A stretch of 64,000 nt of DNA, from assembly GCA_963662155.1 (NCBI GenBank), contig OY759262.1:57394207-57458206 (forward strand), in the 5' to 3' direction. Positions 47,659-62,550 of the stretch are shown here, piece after piece. Below the pieces are notes generated by a model, which was not told the DNA's origin, searched no databases, and worked only from the letters and a program-made list of their open reading frames with translations. Position 1 is the stretch's first letter, and every line of letters begins with the position of its first letter. This stretch comes from Lamellibrachia columna (lineage: Eukaryota; Annelida; Polychaeta; Sabellida; Siboglinidae). Position numbers and translations under genes: made by a program.

Positions 47659-49601
47659 TGTTACAACAATCGACCGGTAATGTAATAAATCGACCGGTAA
47701 TGTAATAATCGACCAGTAATGTAATAAATCGACCAATAATGTAATAAAAATGATGATGATAATCATTATGATGAGGATGATGTTAATAATGATGATGTAG
47801 AAGGTGATGATGAGGATGATAAACGATTATGATGATAACAATTAAGGGGTCATCGTAGCGACGATTATAATGATGATGATAATCATGACGATGATGACAA
47901 TAATAATAAAGATAACGACGGTGATGATGAGGGTGATAAATGGTTATGATGATGATGAGTAAGAAGATGAAGACAATTAAGCGGTCTTAGTGATGATGAT
48001 GATGATGATGACGTAGATGATGACAATGAGGGTTATCATTATTACGATTGTGAGGACGAAGACACTGACATCCTCAGCCTCATCATGATGCTCCTCTTCC
48101 TCATCGTCACCATCATGTTCATGTTCACCCTTATAAAGGCTAGCCATTCTGACATCCACTCGACATTCACAAACGTATGATTAATATAGGAATCTCAGAA
48201 CGAGTGAGCCACATGTTTTCTGGGAGGACATATGGAATACCGTTCATATAACCTCCCAGGTAACGCACGGCAGTAACTACATGTTGGCAAACAATAGAAC
48301 CGAGTCAGACAGGGTGGTAAGGAAGAAGGGGGGGTCATTAAAAAGGGTCACCTCAACAAATGAAAGAGGTAATCTATACTCAATTACGGGATCATCTCAA
48401 ACAATTGTTTTAGGGATAATTAAAAGTGCTTAAAAAGAAATACCTGATCATCATTTGATGAAATTAAGGGGTCATATCAAACAACTTAGGGGAAATCTCA
48501 CAATGCAATGTGATATTATATTAGAAACTTAAGTTTAATCGTAAAAATAATAAAATAAGGGATCAGCTTAAACAATTAAGGGGTTATCTCCAAAATTAAA
48601 GTGAAGGGAAATTCCAGTCGACTAAAATTTTCATCTATATGATTAAAAGGCACCTAAAGTATTTTTAAATATGACTAAAATTTTGGGATTTTATAAAAAA
48701 AATAAGTTAAAGGATAATTTTAAAAGGAGACATCTCAAAACACTATGGGGTCATCTCATAAAATCATTATGGGGTCATCTCATAAAATCAAGTGGTCGTC
48801 TCGAAAATTTTTAAATACATTAAGGGGTCATCTCATAAAATGAATGGGTCTTCTCAAAAAGTTAAATTGTCATAAAATATGTAAGAAGTAATTAAAAAGT
48901 TAACTAGCTGATCGTCTCAACAAATTAAGCGATCATTTCACAAATTAAGTGTCTTCTCAAAAAAGTTCAGGAATCATATTAAAAACTGCAATTAGTCATT
49001 ACAAATTAAACAGCTGATCAACTCAATAAATTAAGGGATAATTTCATAAAATAATGGGGTCTTCCCAAACCAGGTAAAGATCATTTAAAAAAGCAAGATT
49101 CATTTAAAAACTTATGATCGGTATAAAATGAAGCAGTAACTTCATATAATTAAGGGAAACCTAAACATGTAAGGATTCATAGCAAAACTCAAGGGGTTAT
49201 CAAACAAATTACGGGATCACATCGAAAATGTAAATGGTTATCTCAAATAATTTAAACGGATTTTTTTTAATAAATAAGGAATCATTTTAAAATGTAAGGG
49301 TCATTATTACATTATCGGTCGATTATTACATTACCGGTCGATTATTACATTACCGGTTGAGTTACTACATTACTTGTCGATTTATTACATTTCCGGTCGA
49401 TTATTATATTACCAGGTCGATTTATTACATTATCGGTCGATTTATTACCTTACCGGTCGATGTATTACATTACCGGTCGATTGTTACATTACCGGTCGAT
49501 TTATAACATTATCGGTCGATTTATTACATTACCGGTCGATTTATTACATCACCAGTCGAGTATTACATTACTGGTCGACTATTACATTACTGGTTGTAAC
49601 A
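47659..49601. mobile_element. Foldback-like element, copy B
   Basis: Same element as 827-2,793 with the same TGTTACAAC/GTTGTAACA ends, a left array of four 20-bp units (47,668-47,752) and a right array at 49,303-49,592. It is 24 bp shorter overall, mainly one array unit and some GAT units. The two insertions arose by duplication of one. Confidence 0.7.
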
Positions 49602-52038
49602 TGTGTGCATGTGCAAAAATAACTGATATCACAACGTCCGGGTGGGTGACACACTATGTGTGCAGACACACACACACGCACGCACGAACGCACGCTCGCA
49701 CGCACACAAACACGAAAAGCATTGATTTTACCATACATACATGTATATGCTTATTACATATACGTGTGTGTGCTAACAGAAATGATATCACAACGTCCGG
49801 GGGTGACACACTGTGTGCAAGTGTGTGTACTTGTCTGATATTATCAAACAAGTACACATATCCACAGACATCCGGACGCACGCACGCACGCACGCACAAA
49901 CAAACACACACATAAATTCCCACTAACCTCTTCATGTTTGCCACTGTTGTCTAAACAGTTCTCGGTTCTATCTAACTTCAACTGCTACTGGTATTGTCGC
50001 CGGTCACGCCTGACAGAACAATGCAGCCAGTGTCTAGCGTTTCATTGGGCAACGAGTCATTCACATATGACATCTGTTAATTAATGTCCTAAGAAGTGTA
50101 ATTTGTAAAATAAATTCCCCTACATCCGTCATCACGTTTTTGCATTGGGAACTGATTGTGTCGTTGTATGTAGATGGCGCGTACATCATCATTTCGACGA
50201 GTAGAAACGCATCAGCCATATAACACTGCGTGACACAAGTGTATACATATATGTTATAATGACATGTGTTTTGCAAGTTTGGAATTACTTGATGTACTCG
50301 AAACAGGAAAATACTGAGCACATACAAAAACTGAAATACCATCTGTTTCGTGTGTTTTTTCTTTTGCAAGCACGTTAGGGGATCGTAGTGGAATAATTTA
50401 TTACAACGAAATAGGCGTCTCTCTCAAGTTGTCAGACAGACGGGTTTTTCTTTCAAAGGTGTGAGGTAATGGATGGTTTGCTGATGGTGGGGGGCCGTCT
50501 ACCTAAGAAAATAGATGCGATGAAACAGCTAAGCCGTAGAAAAATGGGCAGACCGTAAGTGAGATGGAGAGACTGCGTAAAGAGGGATGTGAGGAACGCG
50601 GAGGAGGACGACACGTTGAGGGGAAGATAACTGTTACGGAGAAGTGGAAAGTGATAAGTCCCCAGTACAGAACATAGATAGGCTTCGTGGATTATCATTC
50701 TTTTGTTTTCACGGAGCTTGATTTGTTTTGCAGGTGTCGTGGCTGTTTGTGCGTGTGTGTTTATGCGCATGGTATGTGTTTGTGTGTGTGCTTGCGTGTG
50801 CTTTTGCGTTTGCGTGTGCGTGTGCGTGTGCGTGTGCGTGTGCGTGTGCGTGTGCGTGTGCGTGTGCGTGTGCGTGTGCGTGTGCGTGTGCGTGTGCGTG
50901 TGCGTGTGCGTGTGCGTGTGCGTTTGTATTCATAATGGAGCCATGTTGCGACGCGGTGTTTAGTGGTTGTGAACTTGACGTTTTGGGATTGGTACTCGAC
51001 AACTCCAGTATGATGTCGACGTCAGCAGCGACCGTAATGTAGAGTGTTATTTATTATCTTCTGAAAGTGTGTCCGATATAACGACGTGACAACGACGGCG
51101 ACCGCTAAGCATCTGTGTCGGGGGGGAGGGGTGGAGGGTTGCGTGCGTGCGTGCGTGCGTGCATGCGTGCGTACGTGCGTGCGTGTAATCGTGTGTGTGT
51201 GTTTGTGTGCACGGGTGTGCATCAGTGTGCGTATGTGCGATGTAACATATAATGCGAGCATAACATGACAAATAAATACATTTCAGTGTCATGTAATGGG
51301 TGCATAACACTTTTATGTAGAATAGCAGCGCTGGATATACGCCCGTGTGCATATAAATTATTAGGAGAAGCCCGTGACAAGTCGTAGCATAGCCTCGTAG
51401 ACACAATTTTAACGCAGCAACTCACATGTGAAGACTGGCGTAATATGTCAGTATTTTGTACGTATGTGTAAATACCATTTCGGGCCATCATGCTTCCTGT
51501 GAGTATGTGTTCATGTATATCGTTTTCTTGTTGGACGTTGGCATAATTGCTGGTACATTAATTCATAAATCAAACGTAATGAATTTGGCATGCATGACAT
51601 TATAGTTTACAATTGATGAAGGCATACATGTCTGTATTACAGCACGACATGTTACATGCGCTTGAAAAAGTTAGTCAAATGTCGTCCGGCTTGCCCACAC
51701 CACAATAAATTGTAAGCTGGGATGTGGCCAACAAGAACTGGAGATGACGCAGTAGCGTTAAACAACCAGTGCTGACCTAATGAAAACATCGTACATTTGA
51801 ATGTTGTCACACCTGTCACCATTTGAATGACATTCACAGTCTTTGTCCTTACAGATTCCATGTCCCCTTCACTGACAAATGCTGCACTGGTAATATGTGT
51901 TCTCTTCATCTCATTTTGGAGGCGAGTTGGTATTGTGATTGTCTCTCTCAGAATACAATTTGGTGGCAGCTGTTTTGTTACGGTTGGCATTCTGACAAAA
52001 TTGTAAATCTGGAGACTAGTCAGAAAGAATGTACAGAA
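49602..52038. repeat. Block R, copy B
   Basis: Near identical to 2,794-5,178. The (CA)n near 49,667 is much shorter, the GTGTGC array (50,812-50,922) is longer and the poly-G run near 51,120 is shorter. The LINE C-terminal remnant lies at 50,470-50,655. The site homologous to the LINE-A insertion (about 51,056) is empty. Confidence 0.85.
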
Positions 52039-52493
52039 AGCATGTGGGTCATTATACTCTTACATCATCAACTGGGCTTTGAAACCAAGCGAAAAGAAAA
52101 AGTGTCTGAATAACACAAAACGTTGGTCAGTACATGTCTGATGAGTTATGTACAGTCCATGGTTATGTTCAATATTTGAAACTTTTTTTTTAGTTAATGT
52201 TTTAAGATGCCATACTAAAGCAAGGTATCTCAACACCGTTACCAATACCTATTAAAATTAATGTTGCACATAACGCATTCAAATAGCAATATAAATACCT
52301 TGATTTCTTTCTGTTATGTGCATTGTTGTTTTAATTCCTCTAGCTAACCAAATTTGTATTATTTATATAACTAATACTGGTAACAGTGTTGATTTAATTA
52401 AGGATATGTTTTTTAGTTGATACACTCGTGATGCACTGATGATGTTTAAATTATTTTCATTGAAACTGTAACACAGCTTAACACAACACAACA

Positions 52494-52845
52494 CAACATT
52501 GCCATTATGGCTCTGTAGACATACGTGACACACAACATTGTCATTATGGCACTGTAGACATACGTGACACACAATATTGTCATTATGGCACTGTAGACTT
52601 ACGTGGCACACAACTTTGCCATTATGGCACTGTAGACATACGTGACACACAACATTGTCATTATGGCACTGTAGATATACGTGACACACAACATTGTCAT
52701 TATGGCACTGTAGACATACGTGACACACAATATTGTCATTATGGCACTGTAGACACACGTGACACACAACATTGCCATTATGGCACTGTAGACATACGTG
52801 ACACACAACATTTTCATTATGGCACTGTAGACATACGTGGCATAT
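52494..52845. repeat. 39-bp minisatellite, 9 units
   Basis: Counterpart of 5,632-5,825 with four more units. Variant units (GCTCTG, GACTTACG, GATATACG) show that units expanded in blocks. Confidence 0.95.
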
Positions 52846-52884
52846 AATGAACGGCAAGGCTAAGTCACCAGATTCCCACTAGTC

Positions 52885-54885
52885 TTAGTCAACCTCACTG
52901 CCACCAGGGACAACTTCCAGCAGTCTGTACATTGAGGCATCGATCCTGAAGCGCTCTCCTCTTCTGGTCACGTGCTCTGGCTTTCGAATGCGAGAGAGTA
53001 TGTCCTCGTATTCGTATGGAATGACGTCATCATGTATGGGCCACCGATACCGATTGCTGCCGACGATTTGCATGGTTTTGCCTCCACTGTAGTCATGCTC
53101 ATGATTATTACAGGGTATATTCGTTCGTCATACGTAACAGCAACCCAAGGCCCTAACAGATCCCGATGGTGATAGTACTGGAACCAGTAACTCCTCGTTC
53201 GCATTGCTAGCGTGCTCTGCTATGATATTAACACTCTCCTTCCCGAAAACACCCACTTCGATACCACAAGCACTAGCTCCATCATTCAGGATTGCCTGAA
53301 CAACACTAGCAACAGGTTCGACACCACGAACACCCGCTCCAAGGCTACTAACCCCCACCCCGACATCACCGATGTTTACATGGACACCACTGGCAACAGC
53401 TTCGACACCGGAAACACACACCTCAAGGCTACTAGCCCCCACACCGACGTCACCGATGTTTACCTGGACACCACTGGCAACAGCTTCGACACCGGAAACA
53501 CACACCTCAAGGCTACTAGCCCCCACACCGACGTCACCGATGTTTACTTGGACACCACTAGCATTCCCATCCGCGCCACTAACGTCCGCATTGATACACC
53601 CAGCACTTGGGATGTGTTGTACCATGGACGTAATTTCGTCCTGAAACAAGAATCGTCTCGGTGTGTAGCACTCGCATTCTTCGCGGACGGGGCAGGTGCA
53701 ACTCACATCATGATAGATCACTTGACATGGTTGAGTTGTCACAGTGCCATTGTGCCAGATACTGGGGGCAGCGTAGACGGCAGGTCACCTTGTTGCTCGA
53801 TGACGGATGATGGAACGTAGCACAGCAGAATGCCGGGGCAAGCAGTTTGAAGAGCGGTGCATACGTCAAACGGCGTTGGCAGATCTTTGCGTTTCGCCAG
53901 AATGCAATCTGCGCCACGTTTCAAACATCCTCCAACGCCATCAGGGGCGCCATTCCCATGGCCAGCTTCCAGGAAGTTCCAGCTACTTGCAGAAAATCCC
54001 CGACGATGGATGATCCTTGACATTAGTTAGAAGTTCTCCTTTTGGCGATACTGGGTGGTCGGACCATCTGACACAAAGTGGACAGTATCGAGTTGCGGCT
54101 GCGTACCTTTTGCGTGTTCAATTATGGGTTCCAGATGCGCCCACGTTGCAACAGGGTCGTGTTGCAAACTGTTTGAGATGGTGCGAAAGGATGTTGTCTT
54201 TCCTTTCAGGTATAGCACGCCTATGTGCAAACTAGCCTGCTGGTGCGACGCTCCAAAGATGATGGATTGGATTTCGATGTGTATTGTACACCCGGTATCC
54301 GATTCCATTGCTCGCTTTCGCAGATTTAGTGTCTGCATGCTGGTGCCGTATGTTGAAAACATGCTTTGCGAATGTCTTCAACTCTGAGTTGAACTCGAAA
54401 ACCAACTGCAGCGCCGTTCCCTGGATCTTCTCTTTCTTTACAACCTTAAGTCGCACAGATGTCCCGTCTCTTCCTTGCCTCTCTTCATGACAACTAACCC
54501 ATGTCCACCATCACACCGGTTCGTTGACGTCGTAAACGACAACGGTTGTCTCCCTGTCCTGGCAGTTGTTGCAGACACGATACATGCACTCTTTGTTCAT
54601 AGGATTGCATGCTAGTGCAACAGCCATTGACGTCACACCTGAGCTCGATGGGAGGTGCAAATATTGCAGTCTACCAGCTTTGAGTTGAACGTTTTCTTGC
54701 CGCTTACAGAGACACGTGTCCCTGTCGGAGCCACTTGGGTGGACATCCCAGAACGGGCGCAAACGGCTGAAAAGCGTATACGAAAGCTCCGAAGATGGGT
54801 TCTCACTTAAATATGTCTGATGGAGGCAGAGCACTGTGTTGTTTAGGAATCGTTTTTGTTCTTTCCTCTTTTCTTTTATGCGCAT
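52885..54885 (-). pseudogene. DDE-transposase-like gene, broken (copy B)
   Basis: Same gene as 5,866-7,838, with different lesions. The frame through GASHQQASLHIGVLYL to VHFVSDGPTTQYRQKENF is open here (54,027-54,362). However, a 34-bp deletion near 54,278 removes the DFSENY segment with the first catalytic-like Asp; the residual reads HTHRNPIHH in one frame. A one-base loss near 53,075 also shifts the C-terminal frame. EAGHGNGAPDGVGG is kept (53,928-53,975). No copy in the window is intact. Confidence 0.7.
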
Positions 54886-55265
54886 CTACTTTTTCCGCGA
54901 ATGTCAGCCTTCTGTGAAGTAAACGTATTCACAGTCTTTATGCTTAATGATGAATCATAACTAAAAACACTCCAAGGAAGATATTTAGTCATGCCATTGT
55001 TTACCATCCAAAACATAATACCAAAATATGTAGCCATGCCACATTAATTTTATCTGTCCACTGTGAGGAGCCACTTTTATTTAAATTAACAACATTAAAT
55101 TGTTCTGTCTATGGTCTTTTATTTTCAAAATATGTATAGTGACCATATGATCTACATATTTGACCTTTTGATCTCATCTGGCGAGTCCAGCGTCAAGCCT
55201 ACATTCAGTATTGTCCCCCAAAATATGTGAAGTATGATTAGTTAAAGCACTGTGGAACGACATAC

Positions 55266-55695
55266 CTGCTTGTCGTTGTAGAGAGTAAGAAGTAGGGCGT
55301 AGGCGACATATCTAAGCTGGGGCACATAGGGGCGGTTACCCCCAGATAATTCTGATGTCTGACGTCTCGGCCTCTGAAACCCAACCATATTAATATCATC
55401 ATTTTGGTACTCCTTGGAAGCTGTTAATAGACGTTAGACCCAATTAATTTCCAATAGAGGCGCAGTGTACTGATGTATTTCTGAAATTTGCGTCTTTTTG
55501 CTAAAGTTGCACCTACTTCGAGGAGGACATATCTCAGCAGGGTTCAAGTAAAAATTACATATTGACAAAACCTCGAGGATTCACCGAGTGGTGCACAATC
55601 ATTGGAGAAGCTGGACCTATTTGCAACAACGGGAATTAAATTTGTTAAGATATATTTATTTTAGACATTCCGTGACTTACCTGTATGTGTTGGGG

Positions 55696-55774
<79 letters not shown>

Positions 55775-57224
55775 CCTTCTGTCCCAGACGTAGTTGGGTC
55801 ATTCAGTGCAGGAAGATCAGGCAGATCCTCCCACTCAGGGCTCATATCACCTGAAACAGGCAAACTGTTTATACATATTTAATAGCTAAATATTCTCGAT
55901 GCAATTTAAACACATAGCTTATGATTAAATATGTGAATTGTAAATTTATGATAGTGGTGGTTATACTTGCCTCCACATATACGCATTGTATCTTTTATAA
56001 CTAACTTCTTAAAGTTATGTGTTTTGTATGTTAATGCTTTTGAACTGACTTTTACATTTTTTTAAATGAAGCCTTTTATGAAACAAAATATTATTTACTT
56101 AAACTTAATACGTTGCATACATATTAGCAAATTTCTGTAAGTGGACAACCTCTAAATATTTGCTTTCTTCATTGGATAGATTTCTTTATGGATTTATATA
56201 ATTAATCTAGTTGGTATATATTGCAATACATGTCATTTACATTGTTTGTCATACCTGTATCTGCAGAATAAGTTGTCAGTCCTTCTTCCAGCATTTTGCA
56301 GATTTTATCTCCTGAAACCAAATGGTGAAGCTTTTGCTGTGTCAGCTAGTCTGACAGTCACACATCCACAAACATTACATTGATTCTGGAGTAATAGTAA
56401 AAAATTTGATAATTTGATGAATTATACCATTTTGCTTGAGCTGCAATCCAAGTTTCCAATTTCCAACAACGTAATTAATAACCGTCAAAAACAGTGTTAA
56501 GGTAATAAGGTTATGTATGATGATGCATGAAAACAACAATAGTAATATCAATAAAATCTAGTATTTCAGGTTGAAAGGAGCACAGAGCAAGATGCTCATC
56601 TAAGGACTCACCAAAGTTCTCCGATATCTTACAATCGTCCCCGGAAGCAAGCGGCAGCGGATATTTCTTCAAACTGCTGATTGCCTAGAAAGGTCAGAGT
56701 TCAAATATTAGTTGTTTCAAAATGAGTACTGGACTATACTGGAATGTGATTTCTAAAAGTGTAATACCTAAAACAGGCAACATATCTTAAACATAACAGT
56801 GTGTGAAATATAATGATAGCAACTATTTTGTATGGAAGTAGGTGCTGCACGAGATATGCTTGGAACAATGACAACCTGAAATTTGCTTCCTACTGCCTTT
56901 ACCAATAATGGCAATATTACTTATTATATATATAATATTAGTGATATTACTTATAACTGAGAACTTGAATAAGCAAGATAAATAATTCAGTACCCAGCTA
57001 TGTGTAATAGGCTGAGTTACGTCGGCCAACGCTGAGATGGCTTTAGTACTGGGGCTAGGATCATCCTTTGTGCTAAGTCTAAACGCAGGGATGGGAGAGT
57101 AACAGAGTTACACATACACCTTCGAATATGTGTGTGCACTCTTCAAACCTTTGTTGGCAGCGTCCTCCTTCCATTCCGACAACCACTTGACAAAAAGAGG
57201 ATTGGAGCACGGCCTTTGTGCCAT
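55266..57224 (-). CDS. MUS81: MUS81, exons 1-5 only (copy B)
   Basis: Exons at 57,120-57,224; 56,612-56,684; 56,255-56,311; 55,681-55,850; 55,266-55,373 (513 bp, 171 residues), all with conserved GT/AG borders and phase. The protein matches copy A except L to P in EDLLDLP (exon 4) and a longer linker repeat: Gln-Arg then eleven Glu-Arg pairs, against ten pairs in copy A. As in copy A, the region covers the SLX4-binding HhH domain and the start of the winged helix, and no later exon is recognised before the DDE-like pseudogene. Preservation of all splice sites and frame in both copies argues for recent duplication or two alleles rather than old pseudogenes. Confidence 0.92.
55699..55770. repeat. 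(CT)n microsatellite in MUS81 exon 4, copy B
   Basis: A pure CT run without the CCC interruption of copy A. The exon is 12 bp longer than copy A, so the frame is kept. Confidence 0.95.
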
Positions 57225-57550
57225 TATTTAGTCTTAGGCTTACAAAATCGATGACGTTGGGCTTGTGCTAGTGCCGTCGGCAGTGTCACTGAGTGTGGCT
57301 GGGCCTGGTGACTGACTAGTTGTTTTGGGTCGTAATATCATATATACGTACTGCACATTTGTATAAATATTAGCATGCATCAAAGCAGCAGACAAAATAG
57401 GTAGCTCCGCTGTGAATGCAGCCTTTGAAACATACTTCGAGACATTTCGTCTACCCCGCCTTTCTCTCAGCAACAAATGCACATGCGCTGATCGCACCAA
57501 TCTGCCTTTCTCGCCAGGCGGCCGACTCAATTTAATGTATGTTAAATAAT

Positions 57551-57565
57551 CCACTAGGTGGCACT
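57551..57565 (+). promoter_or_regulatory. CTCF-like motif, copy B
   Basis: Same CCACTAGGTGGCACT as 10,538-10,552, upstream of MUS81 exon 1. Confidence 0.4.
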
Positions 57566-57732
57566 ACATATCATATGTTTGTGTACGTCTATGAGAAAAC
57601 TTGTCTCTCCATTGTTACTTGCTGTTTATCTAAGTGATTTTGAATACTCTGTTAGCCGAAACTATAAGGGGTTTGACGTGCTGGCTGGGGAAATTCGAAA
57701 CAACCTTAGTGATTGTATAACAAATTGCATAA

Positions 57733-58403
57733 CATAGCACAAGCATTAGACAATAAGAGGACTGGAAATCCTAAAAAACTTCCAAAACCTAACTCAAAAG
57801 AAACAGCTCCATTAATACTGGTCTTTCCAAAACAATATGTTCCAAAATCCTGACAACAAATACAATAAAGCTTCTGGCACTTTATTAAATCAAAGAAACA
57901 GGATTCCACCCATTAATGTCTCGTCCCTAAAAAATTACCTAAATTAATTTTTTACACCATAGAAAAAGCCTTCAATGAACAGTTTCATTCAGTTTTCACT
58001 GACTCAAACATAAGAAACATTCCAATCATAAATGAACCAGACCATCCACCAGTCCACCAGAAACTTCAGATGGCGTTCTCAAACTTCTCCAGTCACTTAA
58101 AACTAACAAGGCCACTGGGCACCAGACGCTATCCCTGCCCGTATATCAAAATATCTTACAGTTGGAATTTCTCAAATATTAGCTACTATATACTAACAGT
58201 CATTAGATTCAGGTCTAGTCCCATCAGATTGGAGATTAGCAAACATTTCCCTAATCCACAAGACAGGTGACAAATCCACACCATCCAATTATCGCCCTGT
58301 ATCCATCACATCCATCTGCAGTAAGTCGATTGAACATATAATATTCAGCCAAGTAATGGAACACTACGACAAACACACTATTCTTACAGATATCTTAAAA
58401 ATT
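57733..58403 (+). pseudogene. CR1-type LINE fragment, copy B
   Basis: Same truncated RT fragment as 10,720-11,390, with the same internal frameshifts and the same right junction. Confidence 0.75.
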
Positions 58404-58913
58404 ACACCACATAGAGCCGAAGGTGTAGTGTTAAAATATAGTTTTTCGGAGACTACGATTTCAAATATTTTAGCTTTGACCTTCTCCGACATTCATATCC
58501 GCCATGTTTAAAGACGATGGTCGCTAAAACTAAGGTTCCCGATATCTTAAAAACAACATCACCTGGAGCCGTATGTGTAGTGTCAAAACACAAGTTTTCG
58601 GTGGCAACTATTTCAAATATTTTACTTTGACCTTCTCCGACATTCACATTTGCCATGTTTAAAGATGGCGGATACGACTGTCGTATTAGGTCAACATCTA
58701 TTTTAAATCGTCGCATCGAAAACCTATATATTGGCACAAAAATACAGATGTAGGTGAAGTTATTCTTACGATATGCGAACATTTGCTTTGACGGCCGCCA
58801 TCTTTGCATGTCGGAGACGGTCAAAAGTAAAATAACTAAAATCGTTGCCCGCGAAAACATACATATCATAAAAACGCAACGCGTATGGTTATATAGCAAC
58901 AAATCTTATTTAA
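58389..58913. repeat. Direct plus inverted repeat element, copy B
   Basis: Counterpart of 11,376-11,900 with the same two direct and one inverted arm. Confidence 0.65.
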
Positions 58914-58991
58914 TACATTATTTAAGTGTCTGCTAAGTTTCATGTTTTTAACATAATTATTTTACAGATCTGCCGTACTGTATGTGGTCAA

Positions 58992-59006
58992 CCACTAGGT
59001 GGCGCT
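58992..59006 (+). promoter_or_regulatory. CTCF-like motif, copy B
   Basis: CCACTAGGTGGCGCT, same as 11,979-11,993. Confidence 0.4.
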
Positions 59007-59800
59007 GTAGGTTGAATCGGCACTATATCAGAATATATTCATGGTAACAATTAGTATATGTATGCAGTGTCAAAATTGTATACACAAGTGCACACTCTTT
59101 GTACCTATCCATACAACTATAGTAGGGTATTTGAAAGCAGCATTGTTTGGACAGGACTGAAGTAGAGTTCTACGTTTATATGAGCGATTGTGGCACCGAT
59201 TTGTTGGCACTTAGATAAGTATCTTGTCTAGACATTGCAACTTGGATCTTGACTCTCCACGCTCCCGTTTTGATGAAAATCATTGATGTTTGCACCTGCT
59301 GCCGCCCGCTTATTGTAGATTTAGCTAGGTCACCATTATCTGTAGTGCGTACAGGGAGTGGGGGGGGGGGCTTTATTGAACTATTCAAGGGAGAGAGTAT
59401 GTCAACCCCTCAGCTATAGTAGTCCCCCACCCGACTACTGACATAACCTTGTCTGTTATAGTTCTCAACCCATTTACTACAGGAATGTATTTTGTTTACA
59501 TACTATATCGTGCCCAAAACGTGAATTTGTGGTGTGTGCCTTTCAAACATGTTCAATGTAAATTTTGTGAAGTGACAACATCTAATGAAAATATTAAAAA
59601 TATTGTTTCAGTAGAATGTTTGTTATATGCAATAGTTCACATTGTGATAAAAAAAATGCGTAAAACAAATTTAATAGTCAATTTTATTGATATGGAATTA
59701 TCCATATTCAATTATATATCTATGGAAATCCGCCGGAAGTGGTCAATCTAAGAAGGCGCCTACAACAGACAAAGAGACATAGGCTCTTTATTTGGCCCAT

Positions 59801-59863
59801 GTACGTACAACTTGTACGTACTTTGTAATATTCATACTTGTACGGTACAAGTATTAATATTAC
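59801..59863. repeat. Two adjacent palindromes, copy B
   Basis: Unchanged counterpart of 12,786-12,848. Confidence 0.9.
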
Positions 59864-60098
59864 AAATATAAATATAGCAAACATGCCAAGTAAGGCGCAA
59901 AGAGAAATATCATACAACGACGGCGCTTTATCATGCTGATAGCCTCAGAAGGTATTGTGTGGAATTAGATATCTGATGGTTTAACAATGTATTTTACGAA
60001 TCTGTCACCATCCTGGTGGCAAAGGTTTATTTTCGATATCAACTGCATTCTCCATATACAACCATATACACCTGTATTATTTAATTATAATTTAACAT

Positions 60099-60100
<2 letters not shown>

Positions 60101-60190
<90 letters not shown>
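60101..60190. repeat. (TA)n microsatellite, copy B
   Basis: About 36 bases shorter than the copy A tract at 13,086-13,211. Confidence 0.97.
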
Positions 60191-60194
<4 letters not shown>

Positions 60195-60605
60195 TATGTG
60201 AAATGTGTGATGGGTCAAATATAACATGTCTTCTTCTTCTTCTTCTCCTAGGGTTGTATTGTCTGGTAAGTATGTTTTATATGCAGCGCTATACACACCA
60301 CTACCACTACCACTGCGACTACCGGACGGCATCGTATAAGATCATAGTCAACCGTTGCTTTGTCGAAGCGCGCACGTCTCTTTAATAGGTAACCCAACAC
60401 TACCGATTGTGAAATAGGGGCATTACCGCTATTGATAGGTCGGCGGGGCGTCTTGTCTTCGCACCCGCTAGCTGCCTGTAGGCGACGGTGGCCTTACCGA
60501 ACAGCTCTATCGGTACGTTGAGTCTTTGCAGATGACGCGCGGACATCTCCCACCCTTACCGGCAAATTATTTTTCCTTTTTTCTCTGAACGTCTTTCTCC
60601 AGATC

Positions 60606-61260
60606 CTTGTTACTCCCGATCACCGCCGTCGTATTAGTTCTCGCCTCGATCGTTCCACGCAAACGCGGGGTCTGCTTTCAGTTTGTCCTCCAAGTGCTGA
60701 GCGGTCCTACCGCGTTGCCCTCTAACCGCACCGGCGCCTTGTCGTCGCTCACCACGGCCACTCCTAGCGGCTGTTGTACGCTGTTGTTTGAAACCAATCA
60801 ACAGATAACAGTACGGAACTGACGTTACGTCTTTACTGGCCTCCAGCATGTATTTCACGCGACGTGGATACATCTTCTTGGCTAGACGAGACACCAGTCG
60901 CGTCGCGCGCGTTCTTAAACAACACCCTGTATTGGGCGTTCAAATTGATAGTCCGGTTGTCTTTCCCTTTACGGAAAAGGAAGATTTTGTGCACGAGGTA
61001 GACGACAGATGTATTACAGTGGTGTATCTTTTTGGTGAACAACTTCGTCACTCTGTCTTCCGTCTCTGCCACCAGATCGTCAATGACCACCAAATTCCTC
61101 GTTTTCGCATCGAACGACGCCGTGTCGGGTAACGCTTCTACAAACTACATGTGCGGCGTCGTTTCCATTAGCGTCGCGTACGTTAGTTGCCACTTGCCGT
61201 AACACCACATCAGTTTTTTAAGACGGCCATTCGATGAACTAGGTCCCCAAAAGTCCTCCT
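60606..61260 (-). pseudogene. Virus-like / Polinton-type packaging ATPase fragment (copy B)
   Basis: Same fragment as 13,627-14,290. Here the stretch upstream of the Walker B-like motif is in better frame (LMWCYGKWQLTYATLM is readable), but a stop precedes FVEALPD. A two-base loss near 60,893 breaks the later frame. Walker A is absent. Confidence 0.6.
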
Positions 61261-62072
61261 CCAACGTCCCCCAAAACCGATGTCAAACGCCCCCTATAAC
61301 TACTGTCATTGCTTATCGTACTGTGATCTCAACATCTACATATCTACACACGATACTACTGTGTCGTGAATAAACCTGCCTGACCGTGGCATTCGTTAAC
61401 CGAGCCATTCGTATGTTGTCACAAAGATTTATCTACTCCGGAAGCCCAAACACGTTCACCTGTCTCAGCTACCATGTTGTTTGTAGTATGATGAATCATC
61501 ATATAAAACAATACCTTCTGTTATATACTGTACTGTGCAAGTTGCCTGAAGGCTGAACGGCTTCCAAAGGATGTGCATCTTGCAAGGCACGGTCAAAAGA
61601 TATCAAAACAAGAGGCAACGATGTGGATCGACAAAGGAACAAGGTCCGGAGCCACGGGAGCTCTTAAAACGTTGTTCATCACCTTGCTCGATGGAGGGTG
61701 GTTTATGTAGGAATGAATGAGAGAGATTGAGCACAGTGGCTGTGGAAATAAGAAGATAAACACGGAAGAAAAACAACAGCAGGAAATAAATGTTGTGAAC
61801 ACTACACGCGATTCATTTTTAACTGAACATTTTATTCGGTTAAGTACAGCTAAAAGGCTAAAGCATTGACACATAACAGTGTGTATGGGCAGCTTTAAGT
61901 GTTTTCGTGCCGGGAAGATTATCCAACTGTGTTTCACAACGTCTTATTCTGGCAAGAGTAAGACAGCATTAGTACAACGTCTTCTGCTTCGTCCACAAGT
62001 CGCTGGTACCTACAAGGATAGAAATAGCATATGAGTTCCCACTTCTCCAACATACTCATGCACATTATGTAT

Positions 62073-62497
<425 letters not shown>

Positions 62498-62550
62498 CTT
62501 GCTAAATATGCCTCGGTGTCTCGGCAATGTACGTGTTTTTCACTGATTTA